NCBI RefSeq assembly: GCF_014839805.1
Contig: NC_051134.1
Location: forward strand, 6,417,170 to 6,481,169
Source of the DNA: Manduca sexta
Taxonomy: Eukaryota; Arthropoda; Insecta; Lepidoptera; Sphingidae
Direction: 5' to 3'
DNA length: 64,000 nucleotides
Below are positions 12,576 through 25,443 of the stretch, piece after piece; the first letter of the stretch is position 1; the number at the start of each line of letters is the position of its first letter. The translations under genes were made by a program, and so were the position numbers. The notes beneath the pieces are model-generated. The model was not told the DNA's origin. It did no database searches and saw only the letters and a program-made list of their open reading frames with translations.

Positions 12576-12785
12576 ATAGATTCTTGTTGAAGCAATTGTC
12601 GTGTTGGGGTTCCGAAAAACCTCGCGTAAAGTTGCCAAATTGATGAGAATTACAAGTCGATGTCGGAAGAGTATTTTGACAGATTCTTTCTGAAGCAAGA
12701 ATCGTGTTCGGGTTCAAAAAAAACTTCTCATATAGTTGCCCAAATGATATTAGTTACAAGTCACCGTCAGAAGGACGTTTCTGAA
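12576..12785. repeat. Imperfect two-copy tandem repeat, about 103 bp
   Basis: AGATTCTTGTTGAAGCAA at 12,578 is repeated as AGATTCTTTCTGAAGCAA at 12,681. The phrases CGTGTT(G/C)GGGTTC, AGTTGCC, TTACAAGTC and GTC(G/A)GAAG follow in both copies. No function is evident. Confidence 0.65.
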
Positions 12786-13493
12786 ATGCCGTGTCGATAG
12801 AACTCAGTCTTGAGTACCAAGCCCTATCGCTCGCAAGATCGCAACGTTCCAATTTGCAACCTCATCCCAACCCTCTACAATGACATTATCTCAATACTCT
12901 CATATTAGTATTTAAAAATGATCTCTGCTTACATGGTTATATAATTCATAATAGCTTGGAAAGTTGAGGTTGTTAAGTCGTTGTTAAACTGTTTATTTTA
13001 TAGGGATGTAGTGCTACGCGATTCCCCATTATCGATATAGATAAAGCAAAGGTGTTAAAGATTGAATAAAGCCGCTATTAAGTTGTTTGAGAGTTGGTAC
13101 GGGTTTATCTTTGGATATATCGAATTGCTTGGTAGTGTTGAGTCGGGACAATGCTGTAATTTCGTTAAACAGGGTCACGAAAGCAAATTCTAGACAAGAA
13201 TAGGTTATCTTTGTGAATAATCCTTTTGTTAAGATTCATAGATTTTCCTTTGATATACCTTTCTCTTATATCATTAATCATTTTTTAAATTAATCATCAT
13301 GATTGGCTAGATTTTAGTTATAAAGTAAGGCATACTCCATCCATCATCTTAGATTAGATGTCATAATGCCTAGTAATTACAAGCTAATCTCCTAACTAGA
13401 GCACAGTACTTGGAAACTATTCAACTCATAAACACAGTAACAGGGACCTTTGTATACAAAGTTCGACCGTAGACAATATTATACAGGATTACA
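12786..13493. other. Intergenic DNA, nothing recognised
   Basis: AT-rich, without open frames or repeats that I can place. Confidence 0.45.
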
Positions 13494-13720
13494 GGTCTAT
13501 CATATGTGGGAGTCCGCCTGAGTAGGTACCACCGTAATGTATATTTCTGCCGCCAAGCAGCAGTGTGTAGTCACTGTTGTGTTCCGGTCTGAAGGATAGT
13601 GTAGCCAGTATAACTGCTGGACATAATGAGACTTAACATCTTATGGCTCAGGATGGCGAGCGCAGTGGAATACCAAACAATACTTTGTAATTCAAGGGTG
13701 TGTGTTACACTTTATATGTA
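13494..13720 (-). repeat. Dispersed repeat Y
   Basis: This is the reverse complement of the copy at 49,968-50,275. Shared phrases include GGGAGTCCGCCTGAGTAGG, CCGCCAAGCAGCAGTGTGTAGTCACTG, CAGTATAACTGCTGGACATAATGAG and GGATGGCGAGCGCAGTGGAATACC. Other copies are at 53,921-54,110 and 63,611-63,745. The class is unknown. Confidence 0.65.
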
Positions 13721-14444
13721 GCAGTAGTGCAGGGTAAGATTTTTCGAAAGGGAACCCGTACTACAAATATGCATTAATGCGGACGGCAAATCGTTCAATA
13801 ATAGACTTTATATACGTTACGAAAAGAAAACCGACAGGAATTGAGTTATGTGGAAGTTGGAACATAAGATATGTAGTAGGTACATTGAATGTGACAGAAT
13901 TTGTTAGCAGTATAAGCACTTGGAGCATCCTTTTTAACTGGTCTAAGCGTTTAGCAAATAAACTTAGCAAATCAGTAGGTAAGTGAGATATCGTCGAAGC
14001 ATCAAAACTGGCAAGTTGCATTTATTGCGATGCAGACGTTAATAAAAGCTATGCCTAACTAACGTCACCCGTAATTCTACGCGATCTAGTTAACGAATGC
14101 TGTGTCTGATGGTGTAAATGTGAACGTAGAGCGATTTTTCTGCTGTAACTAAATCAGTTTGAATTATATATTGCCTTTTTTATTAATGTGTAAATTCTTC
14201 TTCTTCTTCTTTGATTATTGCCAACGAGCTTGATCATGAAGTTATTCAGCCAATGTCGCGTTGTTATAGACTGCAGATTTCTGAAGTATCGTGTATCAGC
14301 TACCCTCCAAAAATAAAAATAATGTGTAAGTTATATCTAGGTGTTGTGCACAATGTGACCTTTAGTTCAGAAAAGACTCCACGCGGGTGGACCATGTTCA
14401 CAAACAAATTAGATCAGAGAAAAACGGGAGATATTAAATCTATC

Positions 14445-14830
14445 GGCAGTCGTAGTTGTAATTGTACACGGTACGAGTACGACTACGGCGCTGAGGTCCT
14501 GGGTACGAATCCCGGGTCAGGCCAAAATAATTGTGACTGGGTTTTTTCATCTTAAATATTAATCATGCGCAGTTCGAAGTCAGGAAGTTGGCAGTGTTAT
14601 CATCAGGGTATCCCCTCGCGCCTCGGAAAGCACGTAAAGCCGTTGGTCCGGCGCCTAATCCCACCCCGGTCATGTTGAATTGCTGTCTTACCGAACTTTG
14701 AGATTGAAGGAACAGAGAGTGCACCTTTGTATTGCGCACATTCTTGTGCACTAGATTATCTCCTGCGTAGCTGGCTGATCTCCGTTGAAATTGGCCGCCG
14801 TGGCTAAATATTCGGCTAGGAGGATTCAAT
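14445..14830 (+). repeat. tRNA-derived SINE, family S1 (diverged head)
   Basis: The body is collinear with the copies at 1 and 4,416 (GTGACTGGGTTTTTTCATC, GGAAAGCACGTAAAGCCGTTGG, GGCTGATCTCCGTTGA). The B box is mutated to GGTACGAATCC and part of the A-box region is lost, so this copy is older. Confidence 0.8.
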
Positions 14831-15035
14831 GTCTATGTGGCGCACCTCATCGACGTTTGGTAAAACCGCCACCGCTCTTACCTCACGCACCGCCCGGCAT
14901 AATTCACGCGAGTCGCGAGCGTGTAAGTACACGTTAACTAAAGCGGGAACACGCGGCGATATATTCGCGCTGAGCGGCACTTACCGCGCTTATCTCGCGA
15001 GTAAATCGTTACCAACGCGTATTTGTTCTACTGTA
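14831..15035. other. Local CpG-rich patch
   Basis: Just after the S1 SINE there are about 200 bp unusually rich in CG dinucleotides (CACGCGAGTCGCGAGCGTG, ACACGCGGCGATATATTCGCGC, CTTATCTCGCGAG) inside AT-rich DNA. An 88-codon open frame (14,829-15,095) covers it, but I recognise no domain. It could be an exon, a regulatory patch or a repeat fragment. Confidence 0.35.
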
Positions 15036-16388
15036 AACGTCGTAGGGGAGGACAGTATGGTGATATTGATTATTGACTTGTATAATAAGAATTGATTTAT
15101 ATTGATTTTCCAACCTAAGGATTCAAAATATAATTACGAAGCAGTGGCGACGGGTCCATACAACCCGATGCTTATCAGCTCACCTTTAAAATTTAATTAT
15201 TATTAGTTTGATTTGCAGGCCATATTCATGCATTTATAGAGAATTTAATGTTCCGCCATTGTTTCGAAGGTAAGTGATGTTAGCAAACTACGCCTTACAG
15301 GTAGTGGTGAAGTATCTATACCCTCAGTAGTAGAAGATGTCCATGCCCAAGAAGTTGTTCTATATGTACTTAGTACTACAAGGCTGGTATTATTAAAGAG
15401 TGCATAGTCAAGCTATATTATATATCAGTTATATAAACTGAGATTTGAATGTTTAGGAGTGATTGAATTGCGTACGCATCACGACTACTATTGAAGTATC
15501 GATTTCAGTCTACAATAAACGATTATAAAAGGTTACATTATTGGAGTTAACAGGGCTGGTAAAACATGGCGCCTTAAAAAATCGGTGGTTGTCGGCGTAT
15601 ACAAAATACTCTACCAGCATAGGCAAGACCCGGTGTTGTGAGAAAATCGAATATATTTCATAGCTTAAAATGATAACCAAGTTCCATTACTGTCTGCCCA
15701 TACTTAATTCGTCGCGATGTTTCACGATTCCGTATAATGTAGATTGATTAGCGGATATTAACCGTTTGATGGTTTTGAAGTGTACTTGAGTCGATTCAAA
15801 GCTTTTACGAGTATATAGGCGTTTGAATATTGACTCAAGTCTATACGGATTCATGTTACACATAGTGATTTATATTACAGTTAAATAAAACATAATTGAT
15901 TTATTATCTTTCATTAGACATAAATATAAATGTTTTAGATATTAGAATCATCATTAAAATTAAACTACTTTTTCGGATTTACCCATGATAAAATCCGAAA
16001 AAGTAATTTAATTGGCTCCGCACCCACTGGTCCCCTGAAATTCGTACCCACTCGTCCCATGAAATATTTTTAGTGCCTACTGGTCCCCTCCTATGAAGAA
16101 TTTCTTTTGAGCTCTTTGACTGTGGTACAAACGCGTGCTATTTTTTTGCTTATTTATAGTCTAACATATACGTAAACATAAGAAACCAGAATCATTATAA
16201 ATAAAAAGAAAACCATGTTTTCATTGTAAATGCTTTGTAGCCGCTATGAAGGGTAAAATTTTCCAAAAGAATCTGTCACAGCATATACATAGGTTCTAAT
16301 ATGTATGAATGCAGTCCGCATATCGTTGTAATGATAATTCGATTTTTACGTAATTATATAAAGGTAGTCGGCAAGTATCGGATTATAT
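15036..16388. other. Intergenic DNA, nothing recognised
   Basis: AT-rich. A short inverted repeat lies near 15,972-16,010 (ACTTTTTCGGATTT and AAATCCGAAAAAGT). No gene is supported. Confidence 0.45.
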
Positions 16389-16628
16389 GGACCTTTTGCT
16401 ACTGGGCTCCACTGCATCTGATAATAAGTGGAGTGAGGTCCAATAAAATGTCGACTGATGAGAAATGACTTCTCGACAGTCGACACAATTATGCCGGCTT
16501 GTTGGAACCGGATGAACACAGGCTGCTCCCGGAACGTGCCACACTTACGTGGGCCACTATGGCGGATTTTAATACCTTGTGTACGGTGGTCGCTATCCGA
16601 GCGGATATAGAATTTGTCCTACCACCAG
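16389..16628 (+). repeat. Dispersed repeat X, best-preserved copy
   Basis: The copy runs from the GGACCTTTTGCTACTGG region through GTGGAGTGAGGTCCAATA, a palindromic GTCGACTG...CAGTCGAC core and GGCCACTATGGCGGATTTTA to CCTACCACCAGCA. It serves as the reference for the other X copies. Confidence 0.65.
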
Positions 16629-16721
16629 CAAAATTTAATATTCAAGCTCCATGTATTTAACGCAAAACTGTAATAAGTTTTGGGTGAATATATAAAAAAC
16701 ATAAGCACACATCAATTTATC

Positions 16722-16929
16722 CCTGAAGCAGAGGTGCAACCAGAGACTCACTTCTCGTCATGTATTTTCCGTCCCATGATAGGGGGCGAACCCATCATGG
16801 GTAAATTCCAGACTCCGGACTAATACTAGAGGAATACCCAACATCACTTAGTCCAACACGGGATTCAAACACGGGACCTCAGAGCGTTGGTCGTAGCGGG
16901 TATGCAGACTACGCCACCGACGCAGTATA
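16722..16929 (-). repeat. tRNA-derived SINE, family S2 (diverged)
   Basis: Read in reverse it has the S2 head (GCGTCGGTGGCGTAGTC), a decayed B box and the S2 body as far as GCACCTCTGCTTCAGGGATAAA. Its tRNA end is immediately joined by an S3 SINE that inserted into it. Confidence 0.75.
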
Positions 16930-17259
16930 ATATAATATATCAGCCCTGTATTATATACTGTCCCACTATTGAGCATGGGCCTCTTCTACTATTGAGTGGG
17001 AATAGGCCTTAGTCCACCACGCTGGCATAGTGCGGGTTGGTAGACTTCATACACCCTCGAAAATTCCTAATAGAGAATTTCTCAGGTATGCAGGTTTCCT
17101 CATGATGTTTTCCTTCACCATTAAAGCAAGCGATAATTCACAAAGAATTCACACATAACTTTATAGAAAAGTCAGAGGTGTGTGCACTTGGGATTTTTGA
17201 ACCTGCGGACATTCGGCACTCCGTTCCACAACCAACTAGGCTGTCGTGCAAACGCCGCA
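16930..17259 (-). repeat. tRNA-derived SINE, family S3, nested at the end of an S2 SINE
   Basis: On the minus strand the head has an A box (TAGTTGG context) and a decayed B box, the body carries GGTGAAGGAAAACATC and GTGGACTAAGGCCTA, and the tail is ATT-rich. The direct repeat CGACGCAGTATA at 16,918-16,929 and 17,260-17,271 is the target-site duplication, placed exactly in the S2 head. Confidence 0.85.
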
Positions 17260-17271
17260 CGACGCAGTATA

Positions 17272-20200
17272 TATATATTTAAAAGTAATACGTACGTATG
17301 TTACACACCGGTTTATTTATAGCGATAGATTAGTAAGTCTATGCAATAAGGAAGTAAATGTTAAGTTACGAGCGAGGGCTTACAAGCGGATCGCTAGTTT
17401 CGGCTTACGTATATCCATGTTTATTTATGAAGGAATTGTAGAAAAAATTGGATCTTTTTTACAGTTAGTAGGTTGATCTTGGATTATATAACGTTTTGTT
17501 TAAGGGATAGGCACAGTTGTATTATACACACATTTTGCGGGCGGTTTCAGGTTTCATGTGATAAAGGCATGTAAGAGACATGCTTTTATCCTGCCTTTAC
17601 AGCCTAAGTACAATTACTGCACCAACTCTGAGCAGAAAATCCAATGGTTTTGCCCAACCCGGGGAATATACCTGTCGCCTCAGTATAGCAATAATACACT
17701 ACACTACCACTGATACTGTCGCGAACACGCCGTCCCTTTCATACTGTAGGTATTATATGATTTATAAACAAAAATAATCTTTTTCGCAACAGTATTATAT
17801 CAGGAAGTAATTAGGCTTTCAATCTCTCTCTCTCTCTCTCTTTGTCATGCTAATTTGCATGAATATTTTACCGCAAATGGATGGTAAGAAGACAGTCAAA
17901 AGTACCTGTCTACTGGTCTGTGCGAACTTTTGGCGCACTTGATCTATGCTCTCTGGTGTCCATATTTTTATGTTACAAAGTGCTCAACTGTACGCGGAAG
18001 AAGTTTGTGGAAAATTCATCACTCTTGTAACTTGAGGTGACTTAAGTGCACGTTCCTAGCCAGTTGAGTTTGCACCTTAATTCGAGACAAAAAAGCTGGT
18101 TTTTGAATGGTATATCTGTATTGTCACTGGCGGGAATTGAGTACAGCTTGTTGAACGGAGGAGTCGGGTACGAATGTGATAGTCTTGGGACGGTTCCTTT
18201 TGATTCGGTACATTGAGTCAGTCTTTACTATGTAATTTATGAGTAAGATTTGTTCAATAGGAATGGATTATTATAGAATTAAATATTTAAATTATATCTT
18301 CTTTACATTACCGGTAAAATTTCATAGAAATCAATATTATTTTTAGGCAAAATAAAGAGCAGTATATGGTCAATTCGATTATACCCAAAATCAAAACGAT
18401 CTTTAAAGAGACACAAATCTTTTTTTACGAACACGAATCAATCGACCCAGGTCATTTGAACGTACCACTTCATAGTTCATTGTTGTCTTCCCTAAACTAG
18501 ATGTATGGAGGTATATTAATCCAGACAGACGTGCCGCTCTTGTGCAGGGTGGAATTATTGAAATGGCGTGAAAATATGACTTGTTATTTATGACCAAGTC
18601 AGGGCTGCCACCGCGAGCCATTTCAGTTGGACGTTTGTCAAGTAGTTCAGGTTTTAAGTAAATTGTGTTTTTTATGGGCGGATCTGTTTCTTTGAAAGTG
18701 GAAATGGTGGCTTGTGACTGTCTAGGTATATTATTCTTAAGCATTTTTGAGCAGTAGGTTGTAATATTACGTAACGATACCGGGGCCCACGACTTTTTAT
18801 AAGGGATTTAATGGAGCGTAAATAAAACATGTCCTACTCGATGACAGATCCAAAAGGGGGGAGGCGTGTTTAGGGCGGGCCTCACACGTTTTATTGACAA
18901 ATAAAGATATACACATGATATATTACAAAGGTAAATGAGCTAAGCTTATTTAGTTAGTAATCATCACATGTCGAACTACTTGCAAATGTTTGATAAATTT
19001 ATGACTGGAAAAAACGAAATAAAATGCTAAAGTAATGAAAGTGGAAGAAAATGATATCGGGCTCTTTTAACAGCAATGCTAAGACGAATAAGTCACTCGC
19101 CTTATACTAAATAATGTAAACACCACCATTATACTAAATACAAAACATCAACCGTAAAAACGCCAACCAAAACCTGATAATAAAATAGAAACCATGAACA
19201 CCAAACCCAAATTGCATCTCCCGTCGATACCAATCCAAAAACATAAAGATCAGTGGATTTGTGAGTTTATTGCGTCGTTACCCGCCCGTTCGTACCAGAT
19301 CTTTCCCGACGTCAAAATTTATTTGACAATTATTAAGGTGTCCGCATTAAGCAGGCATTACCGGCCGCCATCGAAAGGAAATTCATGTTTTTCTTTGCGT
19401 GTTTTCGTCTATAAATCAGTGTGGATGCAGACACGTGCCAACTATTAGCTAGCCGGTGGATTAGAGTATTATTCACCATGGTTCGAGGATTTATTTTATT
19501 AGGAACGCTTCGGTTTACGATCTGCTAGGGTTGGTGCTCTGTTTTTGTACAGCGTGTTTTAAAATTATTCAAAACAACCTTCATTAAAAAGCTGTAATAA
19601 TGTAGCTAGTAATATTGCACGCATATATAATAAATAATTGGAAATTATTTTGCTGAGATTTTATGACTGAACAGAACGTTGTCAACCCCATCTGTTAAAT
19701 CCAAGCCTGAAAAATGATGTCAGAATAGTCACAGCTTCCTAATTTGGATTGGAATCTAATTGGGATTAGAAACCAAAGACCTGAAGCAATAAGTCGAGGT
19801 GTTTCAAATTATAACCCAATACTTCTTTATCCTCCCCCACTACAAAATACCATAACGCCGCAACGTCACACTCCACTGCGCTGCAACTATCAAGGAAGCG
19901 AATAAAAAACTACAACCCAAATGTTTGCAAAGGGGCTACAAGACGAATGCGTGAAGTGAATTTAATAGTTTTAGTAGGGGCCCGCATTCCCCGTAAATCT
20001 GGTTTATGTTTGTACAATAATTATTGCTTTATACGCTCGGATAACTGGCATCCTGTTATTGAATGTTGCTATAAAATATTATTGATGGCAGCAATAAAAC
20101 AATCTTTATGTACGTCTGTCTACTTTTTTCATGGTTCGTGCAGTTTGTTCAGAGTTTGCTCGGAATTCGATTTATGTGTTTGGGTTTAGATTTCAGGTAT

Positions 20201-22487
20201 TTTTAACCCTTGATGGAAAAAGAAGGGTGATATAAGTGTAAGGTGTGTGTCTGTATGTTTTTCTGTTGCATTGTAGTATCCAACCAAATGGACCGATTTT
20301 AGTAAGGTTTTTAGTTTAAACGCTGATTTGATCGAGATGATTCTTAGATATAATTTAGGAAGATCTCTTCAAGCGTCTGGAGATCTTCAGCTTTTTTTAA
20401 TTATCGTAGATCAGATTGATTTGAAATTCGGTATATTGTTACTTCGGTAGTATTTCTAAGCCATGGTGACCTTGAGCTGATGTTGCATCATGTAATCTCC
20501 GGGATATCCAACTCCTCAGCGAGTTATAGCAGATATAGCGTGTTTGGACTCATAAGAATGATCTCAATGAGTACGTTATAGTAAACGGTGATGATTGAGG
20601 CCTAGAGAAAAATGAAATTTAAAAAGATTGAAAATTAAAATAACCCTGGAACATAAAAAACCTCTAACAAATAAAATAAAAATGTTTTTCCTTTCAGTAT
20701 GTGATATGTAGCTAGTAATATTTATAGGAAATATACAACCGTGGAATGCGATAAGACTGCCAATTATACTATTGTCTTAATTTTATTATTATTCCTATTT
20801 TATGTTTGTACTTTCACCTTTGATGTACAATAAAGTGTAATAAATAAATAAACCGCAAACTCGTACGTGTTTTCATTTATAATGCAATGCACAAAAATCA
20901 GTTATGGTCAGCAGTCCCGTATCTCTGATACTCCATATCCTAGCGACGCGTCTGTTATTTTTCACTCGTCCTTTCTGGTCGTATTTTTAGTGCCAGCGCA
21001 TTAGCCGACAGTAATTGCCGCGACCTGCCGTTGTAAATCATACGAGCTTGGACCTCTTACATATCGCAAATAGAACTACAACTGCTATTGTTATATTTTT
21101 AACATGGGCCTTTTCAAGTCGGCGCCATTTTTTGTGCTATTCTATTTTCACCATAATTCCTATATACTTACCTATATGTCCTAAAGTAAGTAAAGAGTAT
21201 ATATACCCTTCACAGACCTCATTGTCTTCCTATATGGAAAATATTTTTTTGGTGTTTTTGAAAACTATGTGGTTAAATGCCTGGCCATAAGCATACCAGA
21301 AAAATAAGTTATACGTTTATAGCCTAAAAAAAATGGTTAGGAAACAGAAAAGGTTAGAGCCTCCGGTATTTCCAATTATATATATTTAATTGGCCCTTTG
21401 TCGCTATTATAATTGTGTAAACCGTAGCTTTAAGTTTTCCACAATCAATAAAATAATACGAAACACGATAGCAAACTGTCAAAATGTCGAACCTCTTGCA
21501 GTTCGAGTGCATTTATGCTGTAGACAAATATGTCCACAGCACAGCTCCCGCTATAATGATATAGGTTATTAAACCAACAATATAAAATACGCAAAAACCT
21601 AGATAATGATCTAGTAGTAATTCCAAACAAAAACTATAGAACAAAGTCATCGGCAATCATCAATTTTGAAATGACTTGTATAAAAAAGGGGACTAGCCTC
21701 GGGCGGCGTGGAGGTGTAATTTGGGGGGGAGTCCATACCATTACCCACCGAGCTTTGTGATTACACCGATGTTATTATCGACGTAAATTGGCACGCCAGT
21801 GTACCTTTTAAGACAATAATGACAGACCCCGGTCTTGTTAAAGTAGACGAGTGTTAAATGTGTTGTTTTTTGCGTCTTGTTTCTTGTGAAATGTTTTAGA
21901 GTCATAAAAACAATAAATAGGTATCAGGTATTAAGGATCTTTAGGGGTTCGTCAAATACAACGCGTACCTAGATAGAAATAAAATTTTAATAACGTCGTG
22001 GTAAGTGTCGCTTCGTATTAAAACTTTTATAGTTAGACCCGTTAAAACAGAATGGATGCTAGTAATGTGTGTGCGTCACGAAGTCATCGAGGTGATGCTT
22101 TCATTACGAATTAACGACGCGGCATATTAAAATATATAATATATGATGCTTACCGAGTTAACATAATAATATAGCAATTACACGCGTTTCTTATTTCTTC
22201 TTACGCTTTTTATTTAAGGATCCTATTTTGTTTGTCAGAAAGATCAATTTTTTTTTGGAATATATTAATATTTAAATATCCAAAAATCTCAGCAGAAATT
22301 GATAATTAGTCGAAATTCTTTATCTATATATTGTAAAGATGCGTGATATGATGTGGAATGATGCCCTCTGACCGCCGGATAGAAATTTCACTTGAATAGA
22401 ATAAACATTGATATTTATAATTATGGATACAATAACCCTATTGATTTATACATATTATACCTTATGCTAATATATAATTATAATTAT
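17272..22487. other. Long intergenic stretch with minor repeats
   Basis: It contains a TC microsatellite (17,823-17,841) and a decayed S2-like scrap near 17,612-17,710. An AT-rich segment at about 20,690-20,862 ends TGTACAATAAAGTGTAATAAATAAATAAA-like and resembles a LINE 3' terminus. A minus-strand open frame at 18,403-18,744 (113 codons) has a faint FLYWCH-like phrase (RGGSPDLVINN), too weak to call. No gene is supported. Confidence 0.4.
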
Positions 22488-22800
22488 TTCTGCCCTGTAT
22501 TATATACTGTCCCACTGTTGGGCACGGGCCTCCTCTACTACTGAGAGGGAATAGGCCTTAGTCCACCACGCTGGACTGTGCAGATTGGTAGACTTCACAC
22601 ACCCTCAAAATTCCTATAGAGAACGTCTCTGGTATGCAGGTTTCCTCACGATGTTTTCTTTCACCACTACAGCGAGCGATCATTCACAAAGAATACACAC
22701 ATAATTTTAAAAACAGTCTGATGTGTACTCTTGTATTTTGAAACTTCAAACATTTGTCTCGGCAGTCTGTTCCACACCCTAGTAGACTATCGCCACTTCT
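22488..22800 (-). repeat. tRNA-derived SINE, family S3
   Basis: This copy is collinear with 16,930-17,259 and 46,711-47,030: CAGCCCTGTATTATATACTGTCCCACTG, GGCCTTAGTCCACCACGCTGG, GCAGGTTTCCTCACGATGTTTTC and GGCAGTCTGTTCCACACC. The head has lost its B box. Confidence 0.85.
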
Positions 22801-25085
22801 ATACTACTACATGATACCTTATTTTATAAGTACTGCCCTTCTGATACCGCATTACGATTAGAATCATCTCAAAGCATAGCGCTACTGTCGATCCTTCCAA
22901 TTACAGACCGGCAATCTAACAAAGAACAATGAGAAATGTTCTTTTATCTGTCAATCAACTTTGATTGTATCGAACGGTTACAAGACTTAGATGCTGTCGA
23001 AGAACTTGTAGTAATATGATTGAGTGAAACAAAGATTAGTTTACAAACAGCATGTTTAAATTTGTTTTATTTTTAAGTTGGAAATAATTTATGCTTCAGT
23101 CACGTCAGGGTAAGGACTGTATCGCTTATTTGAACGAGAGATGTTTTGTTTATTTTTTGGAGTCCTCAAGTACTACTGTATACGAAATTTCTGAACAAGA
23201 TGCAGTGTTCCGTTTTAAAGGATATAGTAACCAGTGTAGTTATTTCTCAATGAATATTATGACATTCAGGGCCAGTTTAATTAACGTATTAAACACCTTA
23301 TATCGGTAATATTCATTTAGAAGACTTCCCTACCGCCATTGTTATACTAAAACGCTCGAGCACGCAACCACAATAAGAAAAACAGATGGCGCTAGTATTT
23401 ACATATAATAGTATTTTATTTTTTGACATTTGTACATAATATCGTCATACTATGTCCACTTATGTATTTTAGAATGTAATTGGTGCAAACCGTTTTAATT
23501 TAATGAATAAATATAATATTTTTTGTTACAATTTAAAGACATACATACATAGGGACTACCTGGCTTTATCAGACTGTTGTCAGTATTTTTTTACCAAATA
23601 GTCCTAAGATTATATAGAGCAAACATTGAAAAGATTGTCATACAAAAAAATTGCGCTCATGCTATGATTACTCAATCGACTGTGAAATAGCAAAACACCA
23701 ATGTAAAATACTTCATATTTTTTTACCATATCGTGATCTGCATGTTTTTAAGTAGCATATTTTAAGTAAATGTTTTTTATATATCTAAGGACGCTCGACA
23801 TATTGTTACACGTACATTTGAAATAAGACAACGACTCATTACGAATTAGTAATATATTTAGGAACACAAATTCGATTTTGATGCCCTGTCTATAACTTAT
23901 TATACTGTTTAATATATTAAGATTTAACTAAACTTCTGGTTAAGTTATATTCATAGGGTTTACTGTTACTGTCTTTGTACCCTCAATTAGCTAGCACAAA
24001 TACTTTTAAAAGCAATCGACATCACTCGAAACGATAATACAATCTCTTTCATTCCACTTCATTAGAGCCGCTTTAATGCGCTGGTTGATTTTGTTATTTA
24101 TCCGGTAGCAGATTGCGGCGATGTACGGTCAGCATAAAAAACCTTATTTAATTAATTGACTTATAAACTTTTAAATTAGATATCCAAAAGCATGAGAGCT
24201 AATGGTCTAAAGGATACTTAAAGCAGGTTTAAAGCGAAAATAAGAGTTCCAGACAAAAAAAGAAGAGGCAATTGAGCAAAACATTCCTGTTGGTAGTAAC
24301 CATTGCTTACCAGTAATTGGTCGATCGATGGTAATAGTCAAAAGATTCCGCTGTTAAAATGCATCCGACATAAAAATTCTTTATATTTTAATTTAGTGCT
24401 ATGTGTCTTTAATTTAGATACATTCACTGGTACATGTGTAAACCGACATCCAAAATTATTTATAAATTTGTACATATTTACATAAAACAAAGTCCCCGGC
24501 TTCATTTGTTTGATTGCGATATACTCAAAAACTATCAAATGGATTACGACAAAATTTCTTATGGAGACAGTTTCAGATTCTGGAAAAGACATAGGCTACT
24601 TTTTTCCCAGAAAAGTATGTAGTGGGATTTCGATCTCGGAAAAACCCTATCATGCAGGCTAAACAGCGAGCAAAAACTAATTTACAATGCAAGCAAGATG
24701 TTTGTTAGAATACAGCTGCTCATCAACCTGAGGTTTACAATCGATTCCGATTCAATTAATATAATTACAAACATTATATAATTCTAAAATAAATATTTCA
24801 TTATTTCCGTTCATGTCAACCCTACTAGTGATATCACAGAGATCGATAGCGGCGGCCGGCAGCGGTATCAGTTCTGTGATATGATACATTTGACAGCCCC
24901 GAGATACCTTCGATAATACTGACAGCTGTCTGGGACGGCATCACGTCCAATGCTGATAACAATTTACCGACTAATGAAAGCTGATTGCAAAAAGCTACTT
25001 AATCATTGGGCATTAGATATATCTTTTTTAGGGTTATGAACGTAGTCTTAGAACAGCATTTTACGAATTTTGAAATTGCATTGCC
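22801..25085. other. Intergenic DNA, no gene seen
   Basis: AT-rich. The stretch 24,490-24,690 is a degraded dispersed repeat (ATAGGCTACTTTTTTCCCAG, GTGGGATTTCGATCTCGG). The open frames here are short and unconvincing. Confidence 0.45.
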
Positions 25086-25099
25086 TATGGCGAAGCTAA

Positions 25100-25429
25100 A
25101 ACCGGCGATAGACTAGTTGGTTGTGGAACGGACTACCAAGATGAATGTCCGCAGGTTCGAAACCCAAGGGCACACACCTCTGACTTTTACATAATTATGT
25201 GTGTATACTTTCTGAATTGTCACTTGCTTTAACGGTGAAGGAAAACATTGTGAGGAAACCTGCATACCTGAGAAGTTCTCTACAAGAATTTCGAGGGTGT
25301 GTGAAGTCTACCAATCCGCACTAGGCCAGCGTGGTGGACTAAGGCCTAATCCCTCTCAGTTGTAGAGGAGGCCCGTACCCAACAGTGGGACAATATGTAA
25401 TACAGGGCTGATATTATTATTATTTATTA
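25100..25429 (+). repeat. tRNA-derived SINE, family S3, with target-site duplication
   Basis: The plus-strand copy shows the element in its own orientation: head CGATAGACTAGTTGG, B box GGTTCGAAACC, body, then an ATTATTATT tail. It is flanked by TATGGCGAAGCTAA (25,086-25,099) and TATGGCGAATCTAA (25,430-25,443), a 14-bp duplication with one difference. Confidence 0.88.
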
Positions 25430-25443
25430 TATGGCGAATCTAA

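Noticed and set aside
14829..15095. 88-codon open frame as a gene
   Set aside because: It is explained by low stop frequency in a CpG-rich patch. No domain and no splice context.
18403..18744. 113-codon minus-strand open frame with a faint FLYWCH-like phrase
   Set aside because: The tryptophan, cysteine and histidine pattern of the domain is not present. Similarity is limited to one short phrase.
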